A DNA stretch of 64,000 nt from a virus. This document shows positions 53,779 through 63,450 of this stretch, piece after piece. The stretch covers positions 1 through 64,000 of the IMG/VR virus record IMGVR_UViG_3300035438_001058; one strand, written 5' to 3'. The translations under genes and the position numbers were made by a program. The notes under the pieces are model-generated. The model searched no databases and was not told where the DNA came from. It was given only the letters and a program-made list of their open reading frames with translations. Numbering within the stretch: position 1 is the first letter of the stretch; each line of letters opens with the position of its first letter.

Positions 53779-56164
53779 AAAATCAGAAGATGATTTTAGA
53801 TGGGCGAGGAAAGTTATGGAATCTTTACTTCAATTTTCTCCAGCACAAAAGAATATAGCTAGTGATTACACTTCAGAGTACGGAAGGAAATTATCTAACT
53901 ATAGGTTGTACAATAATCAACTAGATCAGAAAGATTTTGAGAGAGAATGTAATCCATTAGGATTAGAAGTAGGGCAATTCCAGGATTCAATACAACCTTA
54001 TAATAAGACATATAATAAGATTCAGGTTTTATTAGGTGATGAGTTAAAACGTCCGTTTAATTACAGAGCGGTTTTAGTCAACACTGAGGGCGTGCAGTCT
54101 AAGTTACAGAAGAGAGATTCTTTATATAGAAACTATATATACTCTCAGTTACAAGAAACAGTGAAATCTATAGGTGCCGCTTATGTTCCAGAGTTAGTCG
54201 ATACAATGACAGAGCATATACTACCTCCAGAGGACATTGAAAAATACATGAAGTACTCCTATCGAGAGCGAAGAGAAATCTTAGCTGAGAATATACTCAA
54301 CTATTTAACGAGAAAATTATCCTTAAAAGATAAGAAAAACGATGCTTTCAAGCACGCGTTAATAGCTGGAGAGGAAATCATTTATGTAGGTACTAATAAT
54401 GGTGAGCCTCACCTAGAAGTCATTAATCCCCTAGGAGTGTTTTACCACAAGTCTCCAGAAACAAAGTGGATCCAAGATTCATTATATGCTGGATTTAGGA
54501 CTTATATGACGGTAGGAGAGGTTATGGATAGATACGGTAAGTATCTAACCAAGGCTGAGATTACTAAGCTGGACAATACCACTACAGCAGGAGGAGCTTT
54601 ACCAGACCATAATATGGGCAGTACGCAGTCGTACGGCATACAAGATCAAGATAGGGTTTTATCTAAGATGTATAATTATGACTCAGGATCTTACGGAGAT
54701 TCTCACCACGAGGATATATTAGTACAGCACGTGGAATGGAAGTCCCAGAAAAAAGTAGGCTTTCTAACCATGATAAATGAGTATGGGGAAGAAGAAGAGC
54801 AGATGATATCTGAAGATTTCAAAGTCCCTAATAATGCTATAAAGCAGGTGGAAGTAAAAGACTTTGGTCAAAGATGTGATTATTATTATTGGGAAGAGAA
54901 TGGTATAAAATTCAAATTAGAATGGGACTGGATTCCAGAAGTTTGGACTGGTACAAAGATCAATAACGATATTTATTGCATGATAGGACCTAAAGATCAA
55001 CAATTCAGACCTTTAGATAATCCCAAAGAAGTGTCCCTGGGGTATCACGGAGTAATCTATAATGCTATGAACGCTACCTCTATCTCATTGATGGATAGAA
55101 TGAAGCCTTACCAGTATCTGTACTTTATTGTTATGCATAAGCTTAAAAAAGCTATAGCACAAGACCAAGGTAAAGTATTTCACTTCGATGTTACAATGAT
55201 TGATCCTAAAATAGGATTGGATAAAACCATGTACTATTTAAAGGAGATGAATATAGACTTTTTTAATCCATTAGCTAATGGAGATCAGCCTGGGCAAAAT
55301 CAAAGGGGTAAAGTATCGCACTCTACCGATATGTCTAATATGGCCAATATCAATAACTATATTAATCTACTGCAATCCATTGATCAGCAAATATCAGACG
55401 TAGCAGGTATTAATAGACAACGAGAAGGACAAATTTCTCCTTCAGAAGCGGTGTCTAATACCCAATCAAACCTTCAAATGTCGGCTTTGATTACTGAGAT
55501 TTATTTTCAAGCTCACTCCAAACTATGGGAGAAATGTTTGAATTCAATGATAGCTGTAACCCAACAAGCTTGGAAAGGTAAAAGTATAGCAAAGCAATAC
55601 ATATTAGATGATCAATCAATCGCTACACTAGAGATGAATAATGATGATATTATGGATTGTGAGCTAGGAGTTTTTGTTACGGATTCAGGTAAGGAGTACG
55701 AAATATTCAATGCTCTTATGGGCAAAGCGGAGTCACTTGTACAAGCACAAAAAGCTTCTTTTTCTGATATGATCCGATTATACGAGTCTAACTCAGTAGC
55801 AGAATTAAAGGCTGGTATAGAAAGCTCTGAAGAACTAAGTCAGAGACGACAGCAAGAAGCACAACAAGCTCAAATAGAAGCAGCTCAACAAGCTCAACAA
55901 GCAGAACATGATTTCCAAATGGAGAAATTGGCTATAGAACAAGAGCATGAGTTAATGATAGCTCAGATTGAATCATTTAAATTCCAGAAAGACCAGGATG
56001 CAAATGATAATGGGTTACCAGATCAATTTGAGATTTATAAGTTACGTCAAGACGCTGGTTTTAAAGATCGTAAACTATCCCTAGAAGAAAAAAAGTTAGA
56101 ATTCAATAAGCAGAAAAGCGAAAAAGAGTTACAAATAAAGCGTTCTCAAAACAATAAAAAATAA
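53741..56164 (+). CDS. Portal protein
   Basis: 807 residues. Size, position between TerL and the scaffold/capsid genes, and the long acidic-to-helical C-terminus (QRRQQEAQQAQIEAAQQAQQ...) suit a crAss-like portal with a coiled-coil crown. Motif pieces include FERECNPLGLEVGQF and IQVLLGDELKRPFNYRAV. It forms the ring through which DNA enters and leaves. The start overlaps the TerL end by 38 bases. Confidence 0.8.
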   Translation: MLNFPKQRLSYSKKSEDDFRWARKVMESLLQFSPAQKNIASDYTSEYGRKLSNYRLYNNQLDQKDFERECNPLGLEVGQFQDSIQPYNKTYNKIQVLLGDELKRPFNYRAVLVNTEGVQSKLQKRDSLYRNYIYSQLQETVKSIGAAYVPELVDTMTEHILPPEDIEKYMKYSYRERREILAENILNYLTRKLSLKDKKNDAFKHALIAGEEIIYVGTNNGEPHLEVINPLGVFYHKSPETKWIQDSLYAGFRTYMTVGEVMDRYGKYLTKAEITKLDNTTTAGGALPDHNMGSTQSYGIQDQDRVLSKMYNYDSGSYGDSHHEDILVQHVEWKSQKKVGFLTMINEYGEEEEQMISEDFKVPNNAIKQVEVKDFGQRCDYYYWEENGIKFKLEWDWIPEVWTGTKINNDIYCMIGPKDQQFRPLDNPKEVSLGYHGVIYNAMNATSISLMDRMKPYQYLYFIVMHKLKKAIAQDQGKVFHFDVTMIDPKIGLDKTMYYLKEMNIDFFNPLANGDQPGQNQRGKVSHSTDMSNMANINNYINLLQSIDQQISDVAGINRQREGQISPSEAVSNTQSNLQMSALITEIYFQAHSKLWEKCLNSMIAVTQQAWKGKSIAKQYILDDQSIATLEMNNDDIMDCELGVFVTDSGKEYEIFNALMGKAESLVQAQKASFSDMIRLYESNSVAELKAGIESSEELSQRRQQEAQQAQIEAAQQAQQAEHDFQMEKLAIEQEHELMIAQIESFKFQKDQDANDNGLPDQFEIYKLRQDAGFKDRKLSLEEKKLEFNKQKSEKELQIKRSQNNKK

Positions 56165-56231
56165 AACGGCTATTGTAAACTACAAATTTACTTATTAGAC
56201 CTTGTAAAATATATAATATAATATTATTTTT

Positions 56232-57275
56232 ATGATAAATACGAATGATGACTTTTTAGAGCAAATGTTTTCTGATCCTTCAACTACTCCATCAATGCTA
56301 AATGATGATAAAGGTTTTGAAGATTCCCCAGAAATAACTTCTGATGAAACAGAAGAACCAGAAGACGCTCCGGAAGCTCCTAGAGAAGTTTTAGAAGACA
56401 ATGACCCAGTTGTAGAGAATTACGTAAAGTTTCTACAAGAGAATGATCTTATAGAGATACCAGAAGATTACGATTTTCAAGGTACTCCAGATCAAATTCA
56501 GGAAGTATTTGAGTACACTAAAAAAACTAGGTCTGATAAAGCTATACAATCAGTTTTTCAGCAACTTCCAGACGACTTCAAACCACTCCTAGAATACGCG
56601 CTTAGAGGCGGGACTTCTCTGCAGGATTATATGGATACTTTTTCTGATGACTTATCTAACTACGGTTTAGACACTGAAGAAGACCAAAAAGAAATTCTAT
56701 TTAAATACTACAAAGAAACCTCTCCTTATCCAGACGATAAAATTGAGCGGTTGATTTCTCGTTTTAATGATGAGGAAGAACTACGTCTGGAAGCAGCTGA
56801 TGCTTATCAAGAGTTGCTGCAAATACGCGAAGAAAAAAAGAGAGAGCTCATCGTGGAAGCACAGGCTCAAAGAGAAGCGTATAGAGCAGATCTTGAACAA
56901 AAGACTATATCTTTAAACAGAGCTATAGAAGAAACAACTGCTATTCATCCACAAAGAAAAAACAAAGTACGGGCTTTCTTTTTTGATCCCATACAAACAG
57001 CAAACTCTGTTACTACAGGATTTAATGCTACGATAGCTTCTATCTTATCAAATCCAGAACATCAGGCACAACTTGCTGATATACTATTAGATTATAATCA
57101 TAATAATGGTTTTTCCTCTGATAGAATAGAACGACGTGTTAAAACTAAGGCAACTCAAGATTTTAAGACGTTATTGAAAACTAAACTAGATCCAAAACAA
57201 GCTCAAAGATCTTCAACATCTAGAGCACCTCAATCAACTTCCTTTAATTGGGAAGACTATTCACAATCTTTATAA
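56232..57275 (+). CDS. Scaffold-like protein
   Basis: 347 residues, strongly acidic N-terminus (DSPEITSDETEEPEDAPEAP), a helical middle with a long coiled coil (EELLQIREEKKRELIVEAQAQREAYRADLEQK split over residues 190-225) and a basic end. Position directly before the major capsid protein and these features are those of a scaffolding protein. The gap to the portal gene is 67 bases and AT-rich. Confidence 0.65.
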   Translation: MINTNDDFLEQMFSDPSTTPSMLNDDKGFEDSPEITSDETEEPEDAPEAPREVLEDNDPVVENYVKFLQENDLIEIPEDYDFQGTPDQIQEVFEYTKKTRSDKAIQSVFQQLPDDFKPLLEYALRGGTSLQDYMDTFSDDLSNYGLDTEEDQKEILFKYYKETSPYPDDKIERLISRFNDEEELRLEAADAYQELLQIREEKKRELIVEAQAQREAYRADLEQKTISLNRAIEETTAIHPQRKNKVRAFFFDPIQTANSVTTGFNATIASILSNPEHQAQLADILLDYNHNNGFSSDRIERRVKTKATQDFKTLLKTKLDPKQAQRSSTSRAPQSTSFNWEDYSQSL

Positions 57276-57280
57276 TTTAC

Positions 57281-58756
57281 ATGGCTACTCCTCAATCTTC
57301 TTTAATAATCAAACGTTACGACGCTTTTGGCGGTAACTTTATTGATTCTGATTACCTAGCTGCTTCTTACGAGAGCGGCAAACCTACATACCTGCCAGGT
57401 ATGATGATGCAGACATATTCGTCACAGTCACGCTTTATGAATCTGAAACCCCTCTTGAATCTTGTTGGCGTTAGTTCCAACGGAGGAAAAGAGATTGAAT
57501 CTGAAATTGTTCGTTGGTACCTACGTGGCGCAGAAGATCGCGATGCTCGTTCTATTGAAGCTGTAGATATTACCAACACTACACCAGGTCTTAACGGTAC
57601 TACTTTCCGCATTAAATTGGATTTGGATTATTTCCACTTCCCAGATATCCTTACTCCAGAAGATAACGATTTCCCTATTCAAGTAGTGGAAGGAGCAATT
57701 CCAGACGGTACAGGTTACATTTATGTTTGTAAACTTGTTACAGACAACCCACAGCTTTTTGTAGACCCTAATCTTTTACAGGCTGGTCGCACTTTCACTA
57801 AAGTATCTACCGCTGTGCCTTCTGAGTACAACCAATGGTTCGGCACTCAGCAGTATCCAAACGTATTCTTGCTTGAAGCACAACTTGGTTCTTTCGGACA
57901 ATCTTTGCACATCACTGACAAAGCTTGGAGAGACGGTGGTCGTCTTGGAGTTACTTTCCAGCACACTAACGCTGCAGGCGCTACTTCAGAGGTAAACAAA
58001 TTTATCCCTTACGCAGAGAACGTAATGGTAGATGAGTTCTACAAAACTATCGAATGGGCAGCTGTATACGGTAAGAAATCTACCATGTCAGGTCCAGATA
58101 AATATTGGATCAAAACAGGTCACGGTCTTCGTGAGCAACTCAGAGATGGTTGGACTCAGCAATACACTGGAGCTCTTTCTGTAACACTTCTTCAAGATTA
58201 TCTGATGTCCGTATTCTTTGGACGTGCTGATGAGACTAATCGTGATGTAAAAGTAATGACCGGAACTCTCGGTTCAATCTTGTTCCACAATGCTTTGGCA
58301 GCTGTGGCTAACGGATTCCTTACCGTTGATACACACTATGTACGCGATATCAAATCTCCTACATCTACTCCTTGGCTTGCTTATGGCGCAGAGTTCCGTC
58401 GCTATACTGGTCCATCAGGTATCTCCGTAGATTTGATGTTGAATCCAATGTACGATAGTATGCAGTATTGCAAACAATTCCACCCACAGTACCCAGATAT
58501 GCCGATTGATTCCGCTCGTATGACATTCCTTGATTTTGGAGGAATGGGCGTAGACAAGAACATTGAGCTTCTGAAAGTTAAGGACTCTTTCTATTACGGC
58601 TACAAGCCTGGTATGTTGTCCCCATCTGGCCCAATCAAAAATAACGGTATGTTTGGCGAATTAAAAGCTGGTTACGATGTAGCTATCCAAGGTTCTTTCG
58701 GTATTGTTATGCGTGATGTAACCCGTGGTGGTGAACTTATCATGTCTGTAGAGTAA
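57281..58756 (+). CDS. Major capsid protein
   Basis: 491 residues from ATG 57281 (MATPQSSLIIKRYDAFGGNF), six bases after the scaffold stop; an in-frame ATG at 57248 is rejected because it lies inside the scaffold gene. Size, position and codon use fit the HK97-fold capsid protein of crAss-like phages. Codon choice is markedly more C- and G-ending than in its neighbours, as expected for a very abundant protein. The stop overlaps the next start by one base. Confidence 0.85.
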   Translation: MATPQSSLIIKRYDAFGGNFIDSDYLAASYESGKPTYLPGMMMQTYSSQSRFMNLKPLLNLVGVSSNGGKEIESEIVRWYLRGAEDRDARSIEAVDITNTTPGLNGTTFRIKLDLDYFHFPDILTPEDNDFPIQVVEGAIPDGTGYIYVCKLVTDNPQLFVDPNLLQAGRTFTKVSTAVPSEYNQWFGTQQYPNVFLLEAQLGSFGQSLHITDKAWRDGGRLGVTFQHTNAAGATSEVNKFIPYAENVMVDEFYKTIEWAAVYGKKSTMSGPDKYWIKTGHGLREQLRDGWTQQYTGALSVTLLQDYLMSVFFGRADETNRDVKVMTGTLGSILFHNALAAVANGFLTVDTHYVRDIKSPTSTPWLAYGAEFRRYTGPSGISVDLMLNPMYDSMQYCKQFHPQYPDMPIDSARMTFLDFGGMGVDKNIELLKVKDSFYYGYKPGMLSPSGPIKNNGMFGELKAGYDVAIQGSFGIVMRDVTRGGELIMSVE

Positions 58757-59103
58757 TGAATATAGAGCAGCAACTGGGAATCAAGTTGTCTGTACTAGTA
58801 GCAGGTTTAGTAGGAGGCATCGTTTCACTAACTTACGAAGAAAAAATCTCTTTTCAAAGAGCCGTTCTTCTTATAGTAGCTGGTGCCTCTACTGCAGCCT
58901 ATTTACAACCATTAGCTGAACACTATATGAGTATCCCAGAGAATTTCTCCTCTGGTTTAGGATTTGTTTTAGGACTGATTTCCATGAAATTAATAGATTC
59001 CGTAATGATAAACGCTACTCATTTATTAGATAAATATTTGTATGCAAAGCGAAATAATCCCCCTGACACTGACGGCGACAAACGTAGCAGTGACATTGAT
59101 TAG
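58756..59103 (+). CDS. Membrane protein, holin-like, 115 aa
   Basis: Three hydrophobic segments (LSVLVAGLVGGIVSLTY, AVLLIVAGASTAAYL, LGFVLGLISMKLI) and a charged C-terminal tail (KRNNPPDTDGDKRSSD). This topology is that of a class I holin. It begins at the end of the capsid gene (TAATG), an unusual place for a holin but seen in crAss-like phages. The stop is TAG. Confidence 0.6.
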   Translation: MNIEQQLGIKLSVLVAGLVGGIVSLTYEEKISFQRAVLLIVAGASTAAYLQPLAEHYMSIPENFSSGLGFVLGLISMKLIDSVMINATHLLDKYLYAKRNNPPDTDGDKRSSDID

Positions 59104-59317
59104 CATTGCTGGGATAATACATATTCTCCAGGAAAAATTTATGCAGCCCAAGGCTTTAAAAGAAAAGTCTAAATGTGTATATTATATTCTTAGAGGGTCC
59201 CTAGCATCTTTAGCTGCCGTGCAATTGGTAACTTTATCATTCCCTGTATCTATACCGCTTTTGCTTGTTAATTTATGTACAGCAGCCATATCTACAATAG
59301 TAACAAAAAACTTTTAA
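59042..59317 (+). CDS. Small membrane protein, 91 aa
   Basis: Two or three hydrophobic stretches (LTATNVAVTLISIAGIIHIL, SLAAVQLVTLSFPVSIPLLLVNL). It overlaps the previous gene by 62 bases in another frame. Together they could form a holin pair; that is inferred. Confidence 0.55.
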   Translation: MQSEIIPLTLTATNVAVTLISIAGIIHILQEKFMQPKALKEKSKCVYYILRGSLASLAAVQLVTLSFPVSIPLLLVNLCTAAISTIVTKNF

Positions 59318-59364
59318 CAATACGTTGGGAATTCCCAGCGGTCTTCATCTCTTAAAGAAGTAAA

Positions 59365-60351
59365 ATGAGCAAATTAGTATTTATTTATAGTATCCCCAGA
59401 AACACTGCTTCTGGTATATCCGATTGGGTGAGCGATACTTCAGGAGTTAAACTAAAGAAAACAAAAGTTGGACGCGCAAAAGACAAACTTTCTGCGTTAT
59501 ACTCTGATAGAATTGGAGGACTAGCTAACTATATTTCATACAATTATCACACAGATCCAAAGACAGGTAAGCAAACTTTAAATGATAAAGGCGAACCGAT
59601 GTTAATGCAAGAATATTTGGAAAAAAAGTGGAACAAACCTCCAGGTTATTTTACAAACCAAGCTACAACTAGAAATTACAAAGGAGACGGTTCTGACTTT
59701 ACTTATTTCCAACAAACTGTTTGGACATTAGCAGACGGGTGCACCGTATTAGATTTAAATAAAATGGACGATGAGTTAGGATACTATATGTTCCTAGCAT
59801 CTTCTAAAGTAGCTAACTCTGAGCGAGAGTGGAAAGAACACAAGTGGCCAAAAGCTACTCACTACATTGCTTTGGAGAATGAATCTGAGGAGTTGAAATA
59901 CAACAGAACGCAACTTAAAACAAAAGCGTATGCTGCACTACACTCAGTAGATCTCACCGAAGTAGTAAAACGTAAGTTAGTATCTTTGTTAAATTTAGCT
60001 TCTACTAAAGCTAAATTATCTGAGCAACAAGTGCATAATGTGTTAACTGATTATATAGAAGCTTCGTCGTACACAGCCGGGTCTAATATTGAGAAGTTTC
60101 AAAACCTAGTGAATATGTTGAAAACAGCTCCCACAAGAGAGAAGTTTGAGGCAATGTATCTTCTAAAGAATGCGGACGATTTAGGTATTATTATTTCTAA
60201 ACAAGATATATGGACTTGGTTAAATCCAAAAGGATCTCCCCTTACTATAGGTAATAGATACTCTGAGGCAATAGAATTTATTTTAAATCCTAAAAAAGCT
60301 GACGAGATTTTAGAGATTAAACAAAATATCAAAGACAAACAAAATCAATAA
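59365..60351 (+). CDS. Structural protein, 328 aa, unassigned
   Basis: A long soluble protein with no signal peptide; mixed helix content and pieces such as LLNLASTKAKLSEQQVHNVLTDYIEASSY and KQDIWTWLNPKGSPLTIGNRY. It lies between capsid and connector-type genes. It is probably a virion or assembly protein conserved in the group, but I cannot name it. Confidence 0.6.
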   Translation: MSKLVFIYSIPRNTASGISDWVSDTSGVKLKKTKVGRAKDKLSALYSDRIGGLANYISYNYHTDPKTGKQTLNDKGEPMLMQEYLEKKWNKPPGYFTNQATTRNYKGDGSDFTYFQQTVWTLADGCTVLDLNKMDDELGYYMFLASSKVANSEREWKEHKWPKATHYIALENESEELKYNRTQLKTKAYAALHSVDLTEVVKRKLVSLLNLASTKAKLSEQQVHNVLTDYIEASSYTAGSNIEKFQNLVNMLKTAPTREKFEAMYLLKNADDLGIIISKQDIWTWLNPKGSPLTIGNRYSEAIEFILNPKKADEILEIKQNIKDKQNQ

Positions 60352-60353
60352 TT

Positions 60354-61082
60354 ATGGCAAGTGTTAAGGAATTACATTACCAGTTTAAATTAAACATGGA
60401 TAAGGTAGATAGTCTTAACGGCCCAGATTTCAATACAGCACAAATTGACTGGCTTTTAACAGAAGCGCAATTGGTGTTTATTAAACAACGTATGTCTATG
60501 AGTTCGAATTCAAAACAAAAAGGATTTGAACAATCGCAAAAAAGAATTGATGATTTAGGAACATTAGTTATCAAGTTTCCAAATCAAACGGGTATCACTC
60601 CCTTAAACCCATCTCCAGGAGTTTATGAAGTCTCCTTTAGTTCTTTACTATTTTCATACTTATTTTTAATATCTGCTTGGGCTGATATAACTATATCTCC
60701 AAATTGTACCAAATCAGTTCCACTTAAATTTACGCAGCACGATGATTATAGGACGTCACTAAAAGACCCCTTTAACGAGGCTGGAGAAGAATTTATACCA
60801 TATAATATAGGAAGATCTTCTAGCAGTAATGATGAATCTGTTTATTTATATTCAGATTTTCCAATACAAAAAGTATATCTGGAATATGTTCGGTACCCAT
60901 TAAAAGTATCATCTGGCACCTACAAATATATAGATGGGGTGATTTATCCAGAGCAATCACTACAAACCGCAACTCAAACCCACTCTGAAATTGTGGACAT
61001 CGCCTGCTTACTAGCAGGGATAAGTGCACAAAGTCCGGAGTATATCCAACTTAAGAGTCAAAAACTCTTAATACACGAATAA
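60354..61082 (+). CDS. Probable head-tail connector or ring protein, 242 aa
   Basis: The N-terminus (DFNTAQIDWLLTEAQLVFIKQR) and a beta-rich rest (KVYLEYVRYPLKVSSGTYKYIDGVIYPEQSLQTATQTHSEIVDIACLLAGI) resemble phage connector/adaptor proteins, whose final helix often contains a D-I-A-x-x-L motif. It starts 2 bases after the previous stop. Named by pattern and position only. Confidence 0.55.
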   Translation: MASVKELHYQFKLNMDKVDSLNGPDFNTAQIDWLLTEAQLVFIKQRMSMSSNSKQKGFEQSQKRIDDLGTLVIKFPNQTGITPLNPSPGVYEVSFSSLLFSYLFLISAWADITISPNCTKSVPLKFTQHDDYRTSLKDPFNEAGEEFIPYNIGRSSSSNDESVYLYSDFPIQKVYLEYVRYPLKVSSGTYKYIDGVIYPEQSLQTATQTHSEIVDIACLLAGISAQSPEYIQLKSQKLLIHE

Positions 61083-61086
61083 TATT

Positions 61087-62481
61087 ATGATTAATAATCA
61101 AAAACGTGCCACAGAATCTTTTCTAGTGGCAACTACGGCAGCTACGACTATACCTATTACAGGAACATTAAACGACTCAACAACGTCATCAAGTACGTTT
61201 GGGAATGTAAATTTGGCCAACGGTCAACTTGGTTTAGTAGCTCAAGGAATGTCTGGCACTGTGGCATATAATAGTTTTTTGTCCGCAACTCCGGCGCTCA
61301 CTGGCAGCAATGCTTTTGCAATCTTCCAAGGAAACGAGAACTCAGCTTCTATGACTTCTGCTACAGCTGTGTACCCACTAGCTGTTCGTCCTTACGAAAG
61401 AACCAATGTTATTGATGGCACTAAAGGTCCTATTCTTGTTACAAAACAAGAGTATAGAGCTGCAACCCACAACATCTGGGCTTTAGGTTCTATTAATACT
61501 ACCGGTGCTATAAACGTACTTGATGACACTGAATACCGTTTTTACATGACCTTTGCAGGTCGTAATGTTGACGAACTGTCAAATGGTACAACACAGTCGT
61601 CAGGTTTAAGAGTTTCTTTTACAACTCCCGCAGATCTTTCTACAAATACAGTTACTTATACAAAACCAATTGATTGGATCGCAACTAAACTTGCGTATGA
61701 GATTAACCGCAATTCAAGCGCGTTTACTTTGTCTAGCAAATGGAGAGGAACTAATCCAGTGGTAGCTTTTGCAGTTGGTACATCTGCTACAAACGGTACT
61801 TCGATTGCAGGATTAACAGCTACTGGACAAAATTTGGCAGTATTTACGTATAACGGTACAGATCGTTCTATTTACTTAACTCCTGAGATGGTAGCTTCGT
61901 TGAAAGCGGCAGTTACACCGCCACCAGCAGGAACAACAAATCCTTTTAATTTTACATACATATATAAAGTGGCTGTGAGCGACGCTGGTGTTGCTACTGC
62001 AAACGATACTTTAGGTGTTCTTATAATGGCTTTAGATCGTACTACTTCTTATGTAGATCGTATCCCAGAAGTTAAGGTTAGAATTCGTCCAGGTTTGAAC
62101 GCAGGTTTTAACTATAACACAGTTAGTTTATTAGAACGTTCATTAGCTGACGAAGGTCAAGGTTACTCTCGCCAACTGGATATTCTGTATAAGAATACTG
62201 CTGGCCAACGTAAGTACGCACAACGCCATGTAGTTGATCCTATTATCGAATACCCATCTCCAATTGTTGCGGGTGGTTCGTATGTAGTTTACAACATTAA
62301 TCACGGACGTTCTGAGCAAGTGTCTTCAACTGGAGGTGCAGTGTATTCCCCATACAGGGAGATTATCTGCATTCCAAGATTTAACAGTGTGGGTGCTACT
62401 CATGGCGCAATAGGCCTGCTTGACGCAGCTTTAAATTCTTATTTATCAGCTACAGCTAATCCAACAGTTATAGTAATTTAA
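61087..62481 (+). CDS. Head decoration or auxiliary structural protein, 464 aa
   Basis: Ser/Thr/Ala-rich beta protein (TTAATTIPITGTLNDSTTSSSTFGNVNLANGQLGLV), followed by an ordered domain (VRIRPGLNAGFNYNTVSLLERSLADEGQGYSRQLDILYK). Codon use is capsid-like, suggesting high expression. The gene closes an operon with a strong terminator. Confidence 0.6.
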   Translation: MINNQKRATESFLVATTAATTIPITGTLNDSTTSSSTFGNVNLANGQLGLVAQGMSGTVAYNSFLSATPALTGSNAFAIFQGNENSASMTSATAVYPLAVRPYERTNVIDGTKGPILVTKQEYRAATHNIWALGSINTTGAINVLDDTEYRFYMTFAGRNVDELSNGTTQSSGLRVSFTTPADLSTNTVTYTKPIDWIATKLAYEINRNSSAFTLSSKWRGTNPVVAFAVGTSATNGTSIAGLTATGQNLAVFTYNGTDRSIYLTPEMVASLKAAVTPPPAGTTNPFNFTYIYKVAVSDAGVATANDTLGVLIMALDRTTSYVDRIPEVKVRIRPGLNAGFNYNTVSLLERSLADEGQGYSRQLDILYKNTAGQRKYAQRHVVDPIIEYPSPIVAGGSYVVYNINHGRSEQVSSTGGAVYSPYREIICIPRFNSVGATHGAIGLLDAALNSYLSATANPTVIVI

Positions 62482-62487
62482 TCAACA

Positions 62488-62520
62488 AAGGGGAGTAGGA
62501 ACAATCCTACTCCCCTTTTT
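62488..62520 (+). terminator. Rho-independent terminator
   Basis: A perfect 13-bp stem (AAGGGGAGTAGGA with TCCTACTCCCCTT) with a 4-base loop, followed by T5. It separates the capsid operon from the fibre genes. Confidence 0.93.
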
Positions 62521-62542
62521 CATTACATATAAAGTATAAAAT

Positions 62543-63046
62543 ATGTTAATAAAATATAACGTATCTTCTACCCCTGCTTTGAGAGTAGACAATAAACCTT
62601 TGTATAAAGTTTATACTTCAAACTCAGTAGTGGGAAATGGAACGCAGAGTAGTCCTCTGGCAGTGTTAGGGAAAATAAACGCGAAAGGACTAACAAATGA
62701 TGGATTAGATTATGCTATTTCAGTAGCAAATTTGTCCGGCATTAATTTATTTAGTACGTTAAATAACGGTAAAATACTTTTTTATACTACACTTACTCCT
62801 GTAGGAACAGATGGTGCGCAAACTATTCATAAGCCAACTGGAGTAGTAAACATTGCAGTGGCAGGTTCCTCAATAGTAGTAACTAATAATTTAGTTACTG
62901 CAAACAGTACTGTATTTGCTGTTATACGTACAGCTGATTCTACTGCTGCTATAAAAAATGTAGTTCCTGCAGCAGGATCGTTTACTATTAATTTAACTGC
63001 TGCAGCAACAAGCGCAGTATCTATCGGATTTTTTACAATTAACTAA
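62543..63046 (+). CDS. Head/tail fibre-type protein, 167 aa
   Basis: NSVVGNGTQSSPLAV is the repeat seen in many phage fibre proteins, and the C-terminal stretch TANSTVFAVIRTADSTAAIKNVV, then SFTINLTAAATSAVSIGFFTIN, is a recurrent fibre/spike domain of Bacteroidota phages. It is likely exposed on the virion and binds host or mucus glycans. Separate expression from the capsid operon. Confidence 0.7.
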   Translation: MLIKYNVSSTPALRVDNKPLYKVYTSNSVVGNGTQSSPLAVLGKINAKGLTNDGLDYAISVANLSGINLFSTLNNGKILFYTTLTPVGTDGAQTIHKPTGVVNIAVAGSSIVVTNNLVTANSTVFAVIRTADSTAAIKNVVPAAGSFTINLTAAATSAVSIGFFTIN

Positions 63047-63050
63047 TAAC

Positions 63051-63428
63051 ATGAGAAACTTCAAACTTTTTTTAAATAAACAACTCTTTACCACTTCAGG
63101 AACTAATCGTGTAGATCTCCAAAAAGTACTTGGTATAGATTCTAGTATTGATAATAAAACCTTCGTAGGTTTGGGTACAAATACAAATACTCACATTTAC
63201 GGAAATATTAGTACAGGCGCAACTGCTACCACAACCGCAGGAGCTGCTTTTCAAGTAAACAGTACCACAGGAGGATTAGTTGTCCCAGTAATGACGGGAA
63301 CAGAAGCAGTAAGTTATAATACTGCTGGAGCACCAGATGGCGCAATTATCCACGTAACAACTGCTAGCGGTGTGTTTTTATCCGCAGGTTTTTGGGGGAA
63401 AACTGGTGGAAGCTGGGCTAAGTTTTAA
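63051..63428 (+). CDS. Fibre-type protein, 125 aa
   Basis: TNTHIYGNISTGATATTTAGAAFQVNSTTGGLVVPVMTGTEAVSYN is a fibre tip-like sequence of low-complexity beta repeats; the end GVFLSAGFWGKTGGSWAKF is typical of such domains. It starts 4 bases after the previous gene. Confidence 0.65.
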   Translation: MRNFKLFLNKQLFTTSGTNRVDLQKVLGIDSSIDNKTFVGLGTNTNTHIYGNISTGATATTTAGAAFQVNSTTGGLVVPVMTGTEAVSYNTAGAPDGAIIHVTTASGVFLSAGFWGKTGGSWAKF

Positions 63429-63450
63429 GTTAATATATAAACCCTAGAGA